A DNA stretch of 64,000 bases from Pseudeuparius sepicola (taxonomy: Eukaryota > Arthropoda > Insecta > Coleoptera > Anthribidae), in NCBI GenBank assembly GCA_963920635.1, contig OY987299.1:64710692-64774691 (forward strand). Reading direction: 5' to 3'. Shown here piece by piece: positions 12,021 through 22,634 of this stretch. The notes below the pieces were generated by a model. The model made no database searches, had not been told where the DNA came from, and saw nothing but the letters and a program-made list of their open reading frames with translations. Position 1 is the stretch's first letter, and each line of letters opens with the position of its first letter. Position numbers and translations under genes: made by a program.

Positions 12021-12359
12021 TATTTCATATAGTTCAAGGTCTCTGCATGTCTAGCTGGACCTAAATTTTGATGACCAAAAGGAGCCAATAGCGCAGACAG
12101 CATTTATCAAAACTTTATTCCTAGACTTCTTCAGCTGACTGCCGGCACCTCTAGCGGTGACTTTCAGCAGAGGGCATTTCAGGGTTTCAAAAATTGAACG
12201 ATTCTACATCCGAGGGCCATCTGTTAGGCCAAGGCAAAACCGAGTGCTATACATATTTTATGAGCCCAATGCTACTGTCACTTCTGTCCGCGTAGGGTAT
12301 ATTTTCTGTGCTATATATATTTGTATTCACTATTATATAAATGTAAATATTCAATTTAA

Positions 12360-14836
12360 TTATCAGGCTGAGTCATTAATAATGGCACATAGTGCAACCG
12401 CATATATTCTGGGAAAAAAATATTACGATTGAGGATAATATGCCTTATAGAAATGTTGTTTGTTTATTGAAGTTTGTTTTTTGAAATTGCATTTTGGCTA
12501 CATCTCCCATCATAGCCAAGCTGCTGAACTGAAATTTGGCACTGCTATGTTTTTGGGGATGGAGAATAAGCTGAAAATGTCAATATCTACGAGACCAGAA
12601 TCATATCATTTGGCCCAGCCAATACTTGTTACATTATTTAATTTAGTGTCTCAAGCATATACAGGGTGAATCAGTTTTTTGTAGCAGGACTTTAACAGGT
12701 GATAGATCTTTAAAAAATAACGGCACTTTTTCGTATAAACTATATCTTTTTAAGGCCTTAGAAAAAAGTTACAGGGTGTTAAAGTTGGAAAAAATATGCG
12801 GACTTTATTGAATATTTACCAAACTAGTTGAGATATTTAAGTCATATTTGGTATACGCTATAACGGCAAGGGTTAGCATAAAACCTGTTAATATCGAACA
12901 TCTTGCACAACCAGTAGCGGAGAAGTGGGTAATTGGTAAAATTATTTTTAGCAAAAAAAATGAATCACCTTGTATTTTAACAAAAGGTATTGGATTTTTT
13001 ATGTAGATTTTAATTGCAGACAAAAATGTCCTCTTGGTATTTGTTCGCATGTGGTATAGTTTAATGGCAAATTTCATTTTTTTGTATTATTTCGGGGTAT
13101 TTCTGAAAAATTATCTAAAAAATTTGCTCCATAAGTCACACTTAAAGTAGAAAAAACGTGTTTCTTACTTTAAATGAAGTAACTTTTTCCAATAAACTAA
13201 CCCATTCAAGGTTTTACTTTTCAAGATACAGAGCGTAACCTTAATTGTATCTTCCTTAAATGTTTTAGACCCTGTAGCTTCGAAAGTATAGCCTTCAATA
13301 GGTAAGTTTATTGGAAAAAGTTACTTTATTTAATGTATCAAACACATTATTTCTACTTTAAGTGTTACTTATGGAGCAAATTTTTTAGATAATTTTCAGA
13401 AATACCCCGAATAAAAAAAAATGAAATTTGCCGTTAAACTAGAACACATGCGAACAAATACCAAGAGGACATTTTTGTCTGCAATTAAAATCTACATAAA
13501 AAATGCAATACCTTTTGTTAAAATACAAGGTTATAGCGTATACCAAATATGGCTTAAATATCTCAACTAGTTTGGTAAATATCCACTAAAGTTCACATAT
13601 TTCTTACAATTTTAACACCCTGTAACTTTTTTATACGGCCTTAAAATGATATAGTTTATAGAAGAAAGTGCGGTTATTTTTTGAAGGTCTATGACCTGTT
13701 AAAGTCCTGCTACAAAAAACTGATTCACCCTGTATATCTAGTTTTCTAATTATAATCCTGGTAAAAATTGTTTATAAAAATGTCTCAAATTACAATGATA
13801 ATAGTTTGATTTAATAGTTTTCTTTTGTTTTTAATAATAGCGTCTAAAATAAAATAAAAAATAAAATATTGGCTGGGCCAAATGATATGATTCTGGTCTC
13901 GTATGTATCTCACAGAGGGAGCCACTTCCGCTGTTTTTGGATCCTGCATTTACTCATAACTTTTTTCAGGTTATCTTTTTGGTCCTGCAGGTTCATCATT
14001 TTAGTGCATCTTTTCATTCTGCAACAAAGAGGTATTCTTGTTTCATAACGATCAAGTCAACTGTTTGCGTTGAAATTGCCAAAACTTGGCCCAAAGACCT
14101 GTTGACTTCAATATTTTAAAAATAAAATTTTCACCTACTGCTTTCAAATGTTACAGGTCAACTATACATTGAAAATGAAGAAAAAAGTGCCAAATAAACG
14201 TGATCGAAACACATTCGTTTTCTTGAAATAGGGTGTCCAAATTTTGTCGAGTTTCAATCCGTTTCATTTTGAAAGTGAACATTTTTTGGGACATTGTGCA
14301 TATGGGTTTTTTTTCTCGCTTTAAATGGTACAGTCGTCGTGCAATATTTGAAAGCAGTACCTAGGTGAAAATTTTATTTTTCGAATATTGAAGTCAACAG
14401 ATGTTTTGGGGCAGGTTTTGGCAATTTCAAAGCAAAAGGTTGATTTGATCATTATGAAACAAGAGTACCTCTTTGTTGCAGAATGAAAAGATGCACTAAA
14501 ATCAGATGCACCTGCATGACCAAAAGATAACCTCAAAAAAGTTACGAGTAAAAGCAGGATCCAAAAACAGCCCAAGTGGCGCCCTCTGAGATACGTAGAA
14601 ATTGACAATTTCATCTTATTCTCCATCCCCAAAAACATAGCAGTGCCAAATTTCAGTTCAGCAGCTTAATTATGTTAGGAGATGGAGCCAAAATGCAATT
14701 TCAAAAAACAAACTTCAACTCCCTGTATCTCTTAAACAAAGAACATTTTTATAAGGCATATTAGCCTCAATCGTAATATTTTGGCCCAAAATATATGTGG
14801 TTGCACTATCTGCCATTATTAATGGCTTACCCTGTA
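12360..14836. repeat. nested foldback complex, outer element
   Basis: The outer left arm (from about 12375, with CATTAATAATGGCAC and GGAGATG-type landmarks, to about 12640) is complemented at 14585-14836, which ends in ACCCTGTATA. A second pair links GACCAGAATCATATCATTTGG (about 12593) with its complement near 13870-13893. A third links about 13905-14130 with 14350-14590 (both containing TCAACAG and the CTCTGAGATAC/TATCTCACAG ends). A separate element (12659-13735) sits inside. Confidence 0.7.
12659..13735. repeat. foldback element, ACAGGGTGAATCAG type, inside the outer foldback
   Basis: Starts TACAGGGTGAATCAGTTTTT and ends with the exact complement AAAAACTGATTCACCCTGTA. Arms run to about 13140 and from about 13270. 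Inner landmarks include GAACAAATACCAAGAGGACA on both sides in inverted order. TATA-like bases flank both ends. A 90-codon frame on the minus strand merely follows the arm. Confidence 0.8.
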
Positions 14837-14839
14837 TAA

Positions 14840-15315
14840 AGTATAATTGCAATTTTTCTTACTTTCTCTAGCCCAGAAGAAGTTCTAAATACAGAAGGAA
14901 AACTTGGACTTTATAAAGAATAGTGTTGTTTCAAGAATAAATCTGCTGAATAAGACCCATGATTTTCATTTACGTAGCTCGCACAAAAATATAATTTTTC
15001 TTTGGTTGTAAAAATAAAACTGTACAGTGGGCTTTATCTTATATAAACTTTTTGATTATGTTTGTTTTACCTAGAAACCCGTTAGAAAACTGTTTTGGAA
15101 ACACCTTGCATAAATCAACTTTGAGATAAAATAAATTATCATTCATCTTAAAGTCCCAGAAATTTATTTGTAAACTGTCTTTAAAAATCTACAGACACTA
15201 CCAGAGTATGAAAACTTAATTTCAAGAAAATTTAGATCTCAAAACTTCCCATTACACATAAAGTAGTGAATCCCATCAAGGGAAGAAGCTAGGTAGGTAC
15301 CCAACACACACATAC
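14840..15315. other. intron sequence, no gene seen
   Basis: Lies downstream of the donor of the exon at 15316-15615. It contains a dispersed-repeat fragment at about 14957-14985 that is complementary to 7331-7355. Confidence 0.45.
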
Positions 15316-15615
15316 CCCACGGCACTGACTGAAGCACCGACTTGCGCTCCTACTGCCCCTACAGTTGAGCTAATGGCTCCAACTTGGGCTCCCACCTGAG
15401 CACCCATAGCTCCCACCTGAGCTCCAACAGCTCCCACTGAAGCACCCACTGAGCTGATGATATTAGAGGGGAAGAAGTTGCCTCCAACAAGGCCTTCCTT
15501 GAGTGGGGAGTCAGTCAAAGGAGGACCGCTGCCACCTGACTGAGGAGCTGAGCCACTGCTCTCTTCAGATGGGGTTTTGGCGAACAGAGCGAAGTCGACC
15601 AAGTGGATTGGTGAG
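15316..15615 (-). CDS. host gene, exon 4 of those seen, with Gly-Ala-Val-Gln repeat
   Basis: A minus-strand exon of 300 bp between an acceptor (TTAATCATAG, at 15616-15617) and a donor GTATGT (15315 downward). One base completes the Ser codon begun by the exon at 18040-18173. The peptide then starts SPIHLVDFALFAKTPSEESS, passes a Ser/Gly/Pro-rich linker, and ends in a run built on VGA and GAQ units (about 45 residues). Two bases remain for the next exon, which matches 4138-4271. GC content is clearly above the surrounding intron, as expected for coding sequence. The repeat is probably disordered and length-variable. Family not recognised. Confidence 0.65.
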
Positions 15616-15619
15616 CTAT

Positions 15620-16120
15620 GATTAAGGTTAGTGGCAGATTGGTGCTATATTGTTATTTTAAAAAAATACGGGTAGATAATACAACTATTCAGAGCTGTGA
15701 TATATTGTACTGTGATATATTCCTTTTTGAGTGATAGAGGAACTTATTTGCCATAGATATAACCATTATCGATTATTCAAAAGTTTTTGAGTGAGCGCTA
15801 AAATGATAAGTTTTAAAAAAATTAAAAAACATTTTTCTAATATTTTCGTTTCCATCTTTAGTTTACATAGTAAGGCGCCTTATTAAACAAAATAGTAGTT
15901 TGTGATACAAGGATGAAAAACTACTTTTTGTCTGTGTATCATACAATATTTTGTGTTCGACTGGTGCTTAAATATATTTAAAAAAGCAGAAAATTAACAT
16001 CATAAATAATGTATGTGTTTTATTGGTGTCATTGTGAATGTTGCGACATTTGTTAAGCCCTTTTAATTGTCTCTTGTTTATCTGTCACTAGATTCACCAG
16101 TATTACTATGAGTAGTTATG
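15620..16120. other. intron sequence, nothing recognised
   Basis: AT-rich intron between two host exons. No element ends, arrays or coding similarity were seen. Confidence 0.4.
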
Positions 16121-16124
16121 CGCC

Positions 16125-16345
16125 AATAAAACACATCTATACTATATCCAAGTTACAGAGGCAGTGAATCAAAACATTGGCAACCACTTGGTCGCGATGT
16201 TACCTATTCTCTTATTGGTCTGGCCATCGTAAAATCTCAAGTGTTTAGGCGGCGAGCGGAATGCAGGCCACTTGGAATTTCATATTAGTCAAACCCTACT
16301 GTCGCTGTAACTTGGATAGATGTGCTTATGTCAATCGAGTGAAAT
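16125..16345. repeat. short foldback (MITE-like)
   Basis: Arms read ACACATCTATA...TCCAAGTTACAG at the left and CTGTAACTTGGATAGATGTG at the right, separated by about 170 bp of more GC-rich sequence. No coding capacity. Confidence 0.7.
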
Positions 16346-16754
16346 ACAGTTTAATTGTTTTAATAAAACACCTCCGGAGATATCAGCAGCAAATTTGGTT
16401 AGTTTAAATAAATGCTAAAATACCGGGATTTAGAACTCGACATAAATGACATTAAACAAGTACTTTTGCAGACTACCATGGAACAATCATAACACACCGT
16501 GTAAAGGTCCTTCTTTTCGATCATAGGTTCCGTCCGAAAAATGTCAATATTTGACACATTCGAACAAAAATTATGTTAATTGCTTCGAAAAAATATCACA
16601 GGTAAACCAACTGCTGTTATAAAAGAATTTAACCAAGTAATGTATTAGCATTGTATTTAAATTTAATGTGTTTTTACATAATTCTAGCTCCTTCAGCTGG
16701 TTGAACAGCATCATCCCGTAGTTCCAAAATAGTGTTTATTCTTCTGCAATTCAC

Positions 16755-16995
16755 GTCATGGTCTGTGCATAAGATTTTTTAACATGGAAAATTCATGTTA
16801 TCGCAAACAAAACAGGTAGCGTAACTGACATACCTATATCCACAGAATACCCTCCTCCTATAACCTATATTAGTCTCCATTTTTTTGGTCGAATAGCGCT
16901 ACGCTGATCTGCAAACACCAATGAAATATGACATCATGCTCAGGTCTTTAATATATTGTCGGTCCAGCTTTGACAATAGCAGGTTTATAAAATTA
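16755..16995. repeat. dispersed repeat, uninterrupted copy
   Basis: Shares blocks with 30515-30720 (GGTCTGTGCATAAGATTTTTT, TTATGTTATC, CTGACATACCT) and with 32435-32580 (TTAGTCCCAATTTTTTT-like, CAATGAAATATGAT, GCTCGGGTCTTTAATAT-like). It therefore represents the unbroken form of the copy that was split by the insertion at 30722-32424. Confidence 0.7.
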
Positions 16996-17216
16996 TCAAG
17001 TCATAGCTGGTGATATTCACCGTCACATGGTTATGGTCTGTCAAAAGTTGCGCGGCCGTTCGCGCCTGTCAGACAAGTTAGACCAGCGAAAAAATATGTT
17101 TTATTCAGAAATCATTACCATTGGGAAATTTTAATCATTAACAACTAAAATAAATACTCTAAATATATTTTGTTAAACAAAATAATAATAAGGGAAATGT
17201 AGAATATATGGAAAGA

Positions 17217-17369
17217 TACAGGGTGTTAAATCTTAAAAATATTTTAATATTTTAAAAATTTGTATCTTTCTTATAAGGCCTCCAAATAAAATAGTTTATG
17301 GAACAAACATATTTTTCGGTATTTGACTGATCCTAGGAGTGTGTGCATTAAAACCAACTCGCCCTGTAT
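17217..17369. repeat. short ACAGGGTG-bounded element
   Basis: Begins TACAGGGTGTTAAATC and ends AACTCGCCCTGTATA. The inner block (TTATAAGGC...CCAAATAAA) recurs at about 28155-28245. Confidence 0.55.
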
Positions 17370-18039
17370 ATGATAAACTCATTTTTGGTACAACCTGGGG
17401 TACATTTACATGGTTTTTCACAATTTTCTCTAAAATGGTTCACTACATAAAAAAAACATAGGAACACTTTTTATGCAGAATTAAATTATGCATTATAATG
17501 TTTAAACTTTTTGTGAAAAATCAAAATTTATTTAAAAAACTCAGGTGGCATGTGCGCTGCTAGAGACACCTCCTGCGGCTACAGTAAAGCTGATCATATC
17601 AGGTCATACATGATGATTTTCTACCAATTAGTATGGAAAAATGACATTTGGGGCCCTTTTTTGAGGGCCCTTAATTGTGAGCTTAACGCAAAACAAAAAA
17701 TACGGGTCTCCTAATTTTTTGTGCTTATTATGGCTATGCATGAAACTGTGATAAACTTCTTGTTTATAAAAATGCTAGAATAATAATTACTGTCAATTTT
17801 CTAATTAAAAAAAGGCTAATATGCACCTTGACACTGAAGTAACCTTTTTTAACTCCTTAAAGACCTCCACCAAGTTTCAAGTTCGTAATAAAAACTTGAA
17901 CTTGAGTGATAAGAGTACATAAATCGAAAAATCACTACATCTAGCCCCAAGGAAAAAAATGGGTTTGGCCGGCCAAATGTTGATAAATATGGAAATGACC
18001 TCAAAGCTTTGATATAAACACTATGTAAGACGTACTCAC

Positions 18040-18173
18040 CTAGAAAATACTTTTGAGAAAACTGATGAATGTTGCACCTCTGCTGCTGAATGTGGTTGAC
18101 TAGGTGGTTTATCTTCTTTGTCTCCTGCTAAAGTCTCCATCCATGATAATGGGTAGGAGAGTCTTTTCAACAT
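18040..18173 (-). CDS. host gene, exon 3 of those seen
   Basis: A minus-strand exon of 134 bp with acceptor CTCAATTCCTTGTAG (ending 18174) and donor GTGAGTACG (18039 downward). It begins in phase 0 with MLKRLSYPLSWMETLAG, which follows exactly from the phase-0 end of the exon at 26471-26689. Its last two bases (AG) are completed by the first base of the exon at 15316-15615 to give Ser. The middle is acidic and Pro/Gln-rich (DKEDKPPSQPHS). The ATG here need not be a start, because the upstream exons are in frame. Confidence 0.65.
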
Positions 18174-18880
18174 CTACAAGGAATTGAGATCCTCATTGAT
18201 TAATAAATTTTTAAAATGTTGCTAATTGCTAATTAAAGATAAATAATAAAATACTTATTCACATCACCACGTGAGAGGAAATATCGTTCGTCCGAAAAAT
18301 TTCATTTTTTGTTATTAGCTAAATCAGCTTAAATGTTCCAAAATATTGGAAACCAAAGTTTGAACAAGTGTGTGTGGATTAAAACGTTGTTAGGACCGAT
18401 TTTTGGTCCTGGAAATGTTTGGCTCTCTACGAAAAATACCAATCCCGAAGGTACCCATATTGGATCTAATAACCTCCATTAGCTAGATGGATGGATTAGT
18501 TCACAGATTGTAGAAGAGTTTTGCATAGTTGGGGCTGTTCAAGTATATATTTGTACTAACTGGAGGAATCTTATATGTCTTTATGTGGACACCACACATT
18601 GCATGTTGCAACATCCCATGTATTATTCTTAGAGGGTAGGAAATTATACTTTAAGGGCTGTAAAATCTGTATTTGTGGGCCAACTTTGGAAAACATCAAT
18701 TGTTTTGAAAATAAAATACATGGAAATAAGCGATCAACTTTTAGAGTCGAAGTTTCACAAAAAATTAAAATTTTACAATTCTATTTCTATTATTAACATA
18801 GAATACGGTAAGTTTTATGGGAAAAGCAATTTTCACTAAAAATACTGTAATTTCTCAATGGTGATTTAAAAAAATTACAG
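18174..18880. other. intron sequence, nothing recognised
   Basis: Start of the 8.3-kb intron between exons 2 and 3. A 73-codon plus-strand frame (18575-18796) has no recognisable motif. Confidence 0.4.
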
Positions 18881-18881
18881 G

Positions 18882-19145
18882 ATTTTGCCCCCCACACCCC
18901 CCTATTTGAGAAAAGTGGCCATAAAAACATTGTTTTTTTTGTTGCTGGCGCTAACATTCAGCACGAGTGACTATATAACCATTCCGGACGAGTTAGTGCC
19001 TTTCCCTATAATTTTCCACCTTCTGGGTTGCCCTCCACGCCCCCTATTTGAGAAAAGTGGCAGTAAAATCTTTGCTAATATTCGGCACAAGTGACTAGAC
19101 GACCGCTCCGGGCAAGATAATGCCGCCCCTATAATTTGCCACTCT
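18882..19145. repeat. two diverged tandem units of about 135 bp
   Basis: The block CCCCCTATTTGAGAAAAGTGG, then CATTCAGCACGAGTGACTA-type and CCCTATAATTTTCCAC-type segments, occurs twice in order (from about 18896 and about 19039). Confidence 0.7.
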
Positions 19146-19414
19146 ATCTTTTATTTAAAAGATTAAACAAAATTTTAAACCATACACAAAAAAGAAACCT
19201 ACCTCCTTAGGCTATTTTTATCTTATGGTTTATGATAAAACCAAAAAATATGTAGGTAGATGTAGGTACCTACATATCTGACCTAATTACCAAATAAATT
19301 CTTTAAAAATATGACATTTAATCTAAAAGCCAGATTTCATATACAGGGTGTTTATTTTTAAATAATGATCGACAAAATTCAGATACTTTTCAAAAATTCT
19401 AAAATTCGGCCAAA

Positions 19415-20390
19415 TGAAAACCCTATATTGTAGTCTTGTGGAGTCTATACTCCCCGTCATGGAATATTGGGGTGGGGAGTATTAACCTCTCACTTGAAGC
19501 ATTTAGAAGTACTGCATTTTTTTAATTATATAAAAAGCATTACACCTAAACTACTGAGTTGTTGTTTTCCGAGACGCAGACTTTCGATATTGAAGACTGT
19601 AAAAACTTACTGCTATATGCAAATTCAATAAGTATACATAGTTAAAAAGAGTGAAACGATTACTCTTTCTGATAGGTCGGGAAAGTAATAGATATACGAA
19701 ATTATGCATGCCAATGTGATTACTAAACTTGCCTACCCAGATCATCAAGCCAACGAATCTGATACAACGACAAAGCAGTGTGAATATGGGGCAGCAGGTT
19801 AAGAGGGGGTTGCCGACAGCGAAAGTGACGTTAGATTTCGTATTTTTTTAAGTTGTATAGTATAAAATCTAATAACATTTTACCTGGCAAAAATATAGTA
19901 CGAACATCTCTGTCTTCATTTTAATCATAAGATCTTAAAAGCATATGCACTGGAATTATTATTTTTCCCAAGGTTTTCATAACCTATAAAACAAAACAGT
20001 GCTTGTAAGATCTTATGATTAAAATGAAGAAAGAGATGTTTGTACTATATTTTTGCCAGGTAAAATGCTATTAGATTTATGCTATACAACTTTAAAAAAT
20101 ACGAAATCTAACGTCACTTTCGCTGTCGTCAACCCCCTCTTAAGTCAAAAAACAACTCCTCAAGATTTGACTTATATAACCATCTTCCTTCTGTCATCCA
20201 ATCTCTCAAAGGCGTAAAATTTCAGGAACGCCTTAAAAATGCTGCTGCAATACTGTTTTTATTCCATAGATCTGTTTTTGGCTGTGAATTTGTAGTGCAT
20301 CTATTTGTATTTATCTATTTGTGTTTTAATAATTTCTAACTGTATTTTTTATTCAAAATGTACTTTAACTTGAAGGTATACTATTTAGTT
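19415..20390 (+). pseudogene. LINE reverse-transcriptase C-terminal relic, split by a MITE
   Basis: In shifting plus-strand frames this gives the C-terminal region that follows the RT of Jockey/CR1-type LINEs. Segments are YCSLVESILPVMEYWGG, LKHLEVLHFFNYIKSITPKL, RRRLSILKTVKTYCYMQI, then after the MITE SSRFDLYNHLPSVIQSLKG with QERLKNAAAILF. Stops lie between blocks, so it is dead. Omitting the MITE at 19803-20139 with one TTAA joins the frame before and after it (SVNMGQQV to KSKNNSSRF). An ACAGGGTG block lies just upstream at 19343. Confidence 0.55.
19803..20139. mobile_element. 337-bp MITE flanked by TTAA
   Basis: Long near-perfect terminal inverted repeats begin GAGGGGGTTG-CGACAGCGAA at both ends and extend through most of the element. 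TTAA lies on both sides (19799-19802 and 20140-20143), the target of piggyBac-type transposons. No transposase. It interrupts a LINE relic. Confidence 0.75.
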
Positions 20391-20394
20391 TCTA

Positions 20395-20845
20395 GGTATA
20401 ATGTAACATGTTCAAAACATCAATATGTTGAATGTATATGGAGCAAATAAACCAAGCCAAAGATACAAATTTTGGTAAATCGGCTTTTATATTGAGCAGA
20501 TCCCTAGTTGCTAAGCAAAGAAGTAATAAAATCATTGTGATCTCATCGCTTCCGTGTCTCCTAAGGGAATTTATCGCTAGCAAAGGCATATGATTGGTTG
20601 TATCTTTTTGGGAACTAACTAGAGAGATTTCAGTCACAGGCAAAAAATGTTGCCGATTTTGAGCTCTACAATTTTTTCCAATGCACTTAGATTCCGAAAC
20701 AGTTGGGGATAAGCCAACTTGAGATTTTACCTTTCCGACCACCACAATCAGTTGAAAAAAAAATGCACTCCAGCCAGGATTCGAACTCGGGACTCCTATT
20801 AGGGCCATAGGCACTTAATGAACTAAGCTACCGGAGCATTTGGAT
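20395..20845 (-). mobile_element. tRNA-derived SINE
   Basis: A tRNA-like head lies at 20767-20837 on the minus strand. It is followed by about 370 bp of unrelated body ending near 20395 in ACATTATACC. The head has a pol III A-box-like segment (TAGCTTAGT) and a strong B-box-like segment (AGTTCGAATCC). The 140-codon open frame over the body is not supported as a gene. Whether this SINE is repeated elsewhere in the genome cannot be seen here. Confidence 0.5.
20767..20837 (-). ncRNA. tRNA-like head of the SINE
   Basis: The 71 bases fold as a cloverleaf. The acceptor stem GCTCCGG pairs with CTGGAGT (two G-U pairs). D stem is GCTT/AAGT, anticodon stem CCTAT/ATAGG, and the T loop is TTCGAAT with one T-stem mismatch. 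The anticodon loop GGCCCTA lacks the universal T33, which argues against a functional tRNA gene. Confidence 0.5.
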
Positions 20846-20849
20846 TCCA

Positions 20850-22186
20850 TCGGTTATGTGGTATTTGTTCCAACTGACTATTAGTAAGTAGCAGTGAGAT
20901 GTAGCAGACTATGGCATTTCCTACAACTACTAGAAGGGGTTAGATAATGCAGGGAAACCATTCGTTATTGTTGCCTCTGGTAACAACAACATCCTGTATA
21001 TATTTGTCCCCATAAAAAGGCATTTCTATCTTCTTTCCAATGATATAGGTACATAGAGTTTACGTAATTTTCTTACCAGTATATGCAAATGCTTGTCCAT
21101 CTCATTTGGAAAATATTTGTTGAATCGCGATCAGATTAGCCATGAAAGACGAAAGAAAACAAACAGGTCTTCTTTGAAATCTCTTACCAAGGGTTAGTTA
21201 GGTACTCAGACTAAAGATAATATAGACGAAACTTCAAATACAAAACTTTGTGGCCAACATTTCTATGTTTACCAATACAAAACTTTGTTGTATTACCACT
21301 TACTCTATATAGAATTCATAGGAACATTTAAAAACATATTAGAATATAATGGAGAAGAAGACGTAGCTTCCCTACGTTGCAATTTTGATTACGTTATGTA
21401 ATAATGGGATATTTAAATAAAAATAAGTGGGAAAGATTATACTTTGCTTTATATATTTTGTGAAAAAATATAACGAAAAGTTGTAAATTGCGCTGAATCG
21501 CACAATTCGGCAATGCCGCTATCGCCGCCGCCACGTTGTAGCCGGTGTTTGTTTAGCCATGTGCGTCTGTTGTCGTGGCATTTCAGATACAGTTTCGTGC
21601 AAATTCTTCCGTTTGTGTCGTTTTCTGTGATCGATAGATTGTTTATTAAGTTGAACTATACAAGGGACATTAAAAAGGGAATAGGTACATAAAGTGCTTT
21701 GTGTGTGATATGAGTAATTTACAGAATTGCATAACCTTTCACAGGTAAGTGAAGTCAGTTACAATGAGTTCAGAGGCGTTGCACCTCCTAGGAAGGAAAC
21801 TGCCTTACGCATTGTTGTAATTTCTTGTGATTTTTACATGAATTCCACCTCAGAATCCATATTGCCAGAGTTAAAAATTCATTCAAATTAATAAACCATA
21901 AATACCTAGGCCCAATGATATAAATTTTCCTTGTTCTATTTATTTCTTTAACCATAAAAATATTTTTTTGCATACGCTACTGGTGGGCTTTGTCCAACCA
22001 GCTGCTCCACTATCACAAGGAATGTTTTGTTTCCGTATTGTATATGCTGGTTGATTACAATGCCATAAGAAAGGAGAGTCTATATTATCTTTAGTCTGAG
22101 GTTAGGTATGTTTTTCTCTCTTAATGCCAAGTAATAATATTTGACGACCGCACATTATACTCGAGAGAACAAAAATATTTTTCGAA
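20850..22186. other. intron sequence; segment bounded by inverted repeats
   Basis: ACTCAGACTAAAGATAATAT (about 21208-21227) recurs as its complement at about 22078-22101, together with flanking TTAGGTA-type bases. This suggests an insertion of about 0.9 kb. Inside, 21490-21660 is distinctly GC-richer than its surroundings, see the next entry. Confidence 0.4.
21490..21744 (+). other. candidate first exon (promoter-proximal) on the plus strand
   Basis: A GC-rich stretch with several CGs (GCCGCTATCGCCGCCGCCACG) is followed by an ATG (about 21710) that opens 11 codons (MSNLQNCITFH plus two bases). These run into a strong donor, CACAG followed by GTAAGT. The layout resembles a 5' UTR plus a short first coding exon. 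No downstream exon is proven. It may belong to a mobile element, since it lies between inverted repeats. Confidence 0.25.
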
Positions 22187-22470
22187 ATGGGGACAAAAAA
22201 TACAAAGTCATTTAATGGTAATCTGGTAACACATGTTACACATACCACTTTCTTAAGGTTGCTTTTCCATGGCTACTCCCATTTTAGATATGAAAATTTT
22301 AATCGCTCATATCTTTCAAATAGGAGCAAATATATGACATATTTATATCGTTGTAATTTGGAAGAAGTCAAAATATACAGGAAGTCGATATAGTAAAAAC
22401 CGAGGTAAAAACATACCTAACCCCGTAACATTTTTATTTGATGTTCAATTGTTGTTTTTCTAAGTGCAGA
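22187..22470. repeat. dispersed repeat, copy 1 (direct)
   Basis: Matches 24535-24805 in the same orientation. Shared blocks include TTCCATGGCTACTCC, TTTTAGATATGAAAAT, ACATACCTAACCCC and GTAACATTTTTATTTGATG. The two copies flank the foldback at 22635-24126. Confidence 0.75.
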
Positions 22471-22634
22471 AATGTTGCTATGAAATTCTCACAAGAAAAC
22501 AGGTTTACAATACCAAAAACTGGTCCACATGCATCTAGTGATCGAAAAATGAATATTAAAAAAAAATCAATATTATGTATATCGAATTTTAAGTTGCTGT
22601 ACCTCAGAGACTGTTTATAAACATTTATAAACAA

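Larger units (their letters stand above)
16346..18039. other. intron sequence with repeat fragments
   Basis: Holds the dispersed repeat at 16755-16995 and a short ACAGGGTG-bounded element at 17217-17369. The remainder (17400-18039) shows no recognisable structure. Confidence 0.4.

Noticed and set aside
15276..15602. 108-codon frame as a complete small gene
   Set aside because: The start is not ATG. Acceptor at 15616 and donor at 15315 define an exon in the middle of this frame, and the phases match other exons.
20392..20814. 140-codon minus-strand protein
   Set aside because: It begins within a tRNA-like head and covers the body of a SINE; there is no protein motif.
20767..20837. Functional tRNA-Gly gene
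   Set aside because: The anticodon loop lacks T33 and the T stem has a mismatch; attached SINE body fits better.
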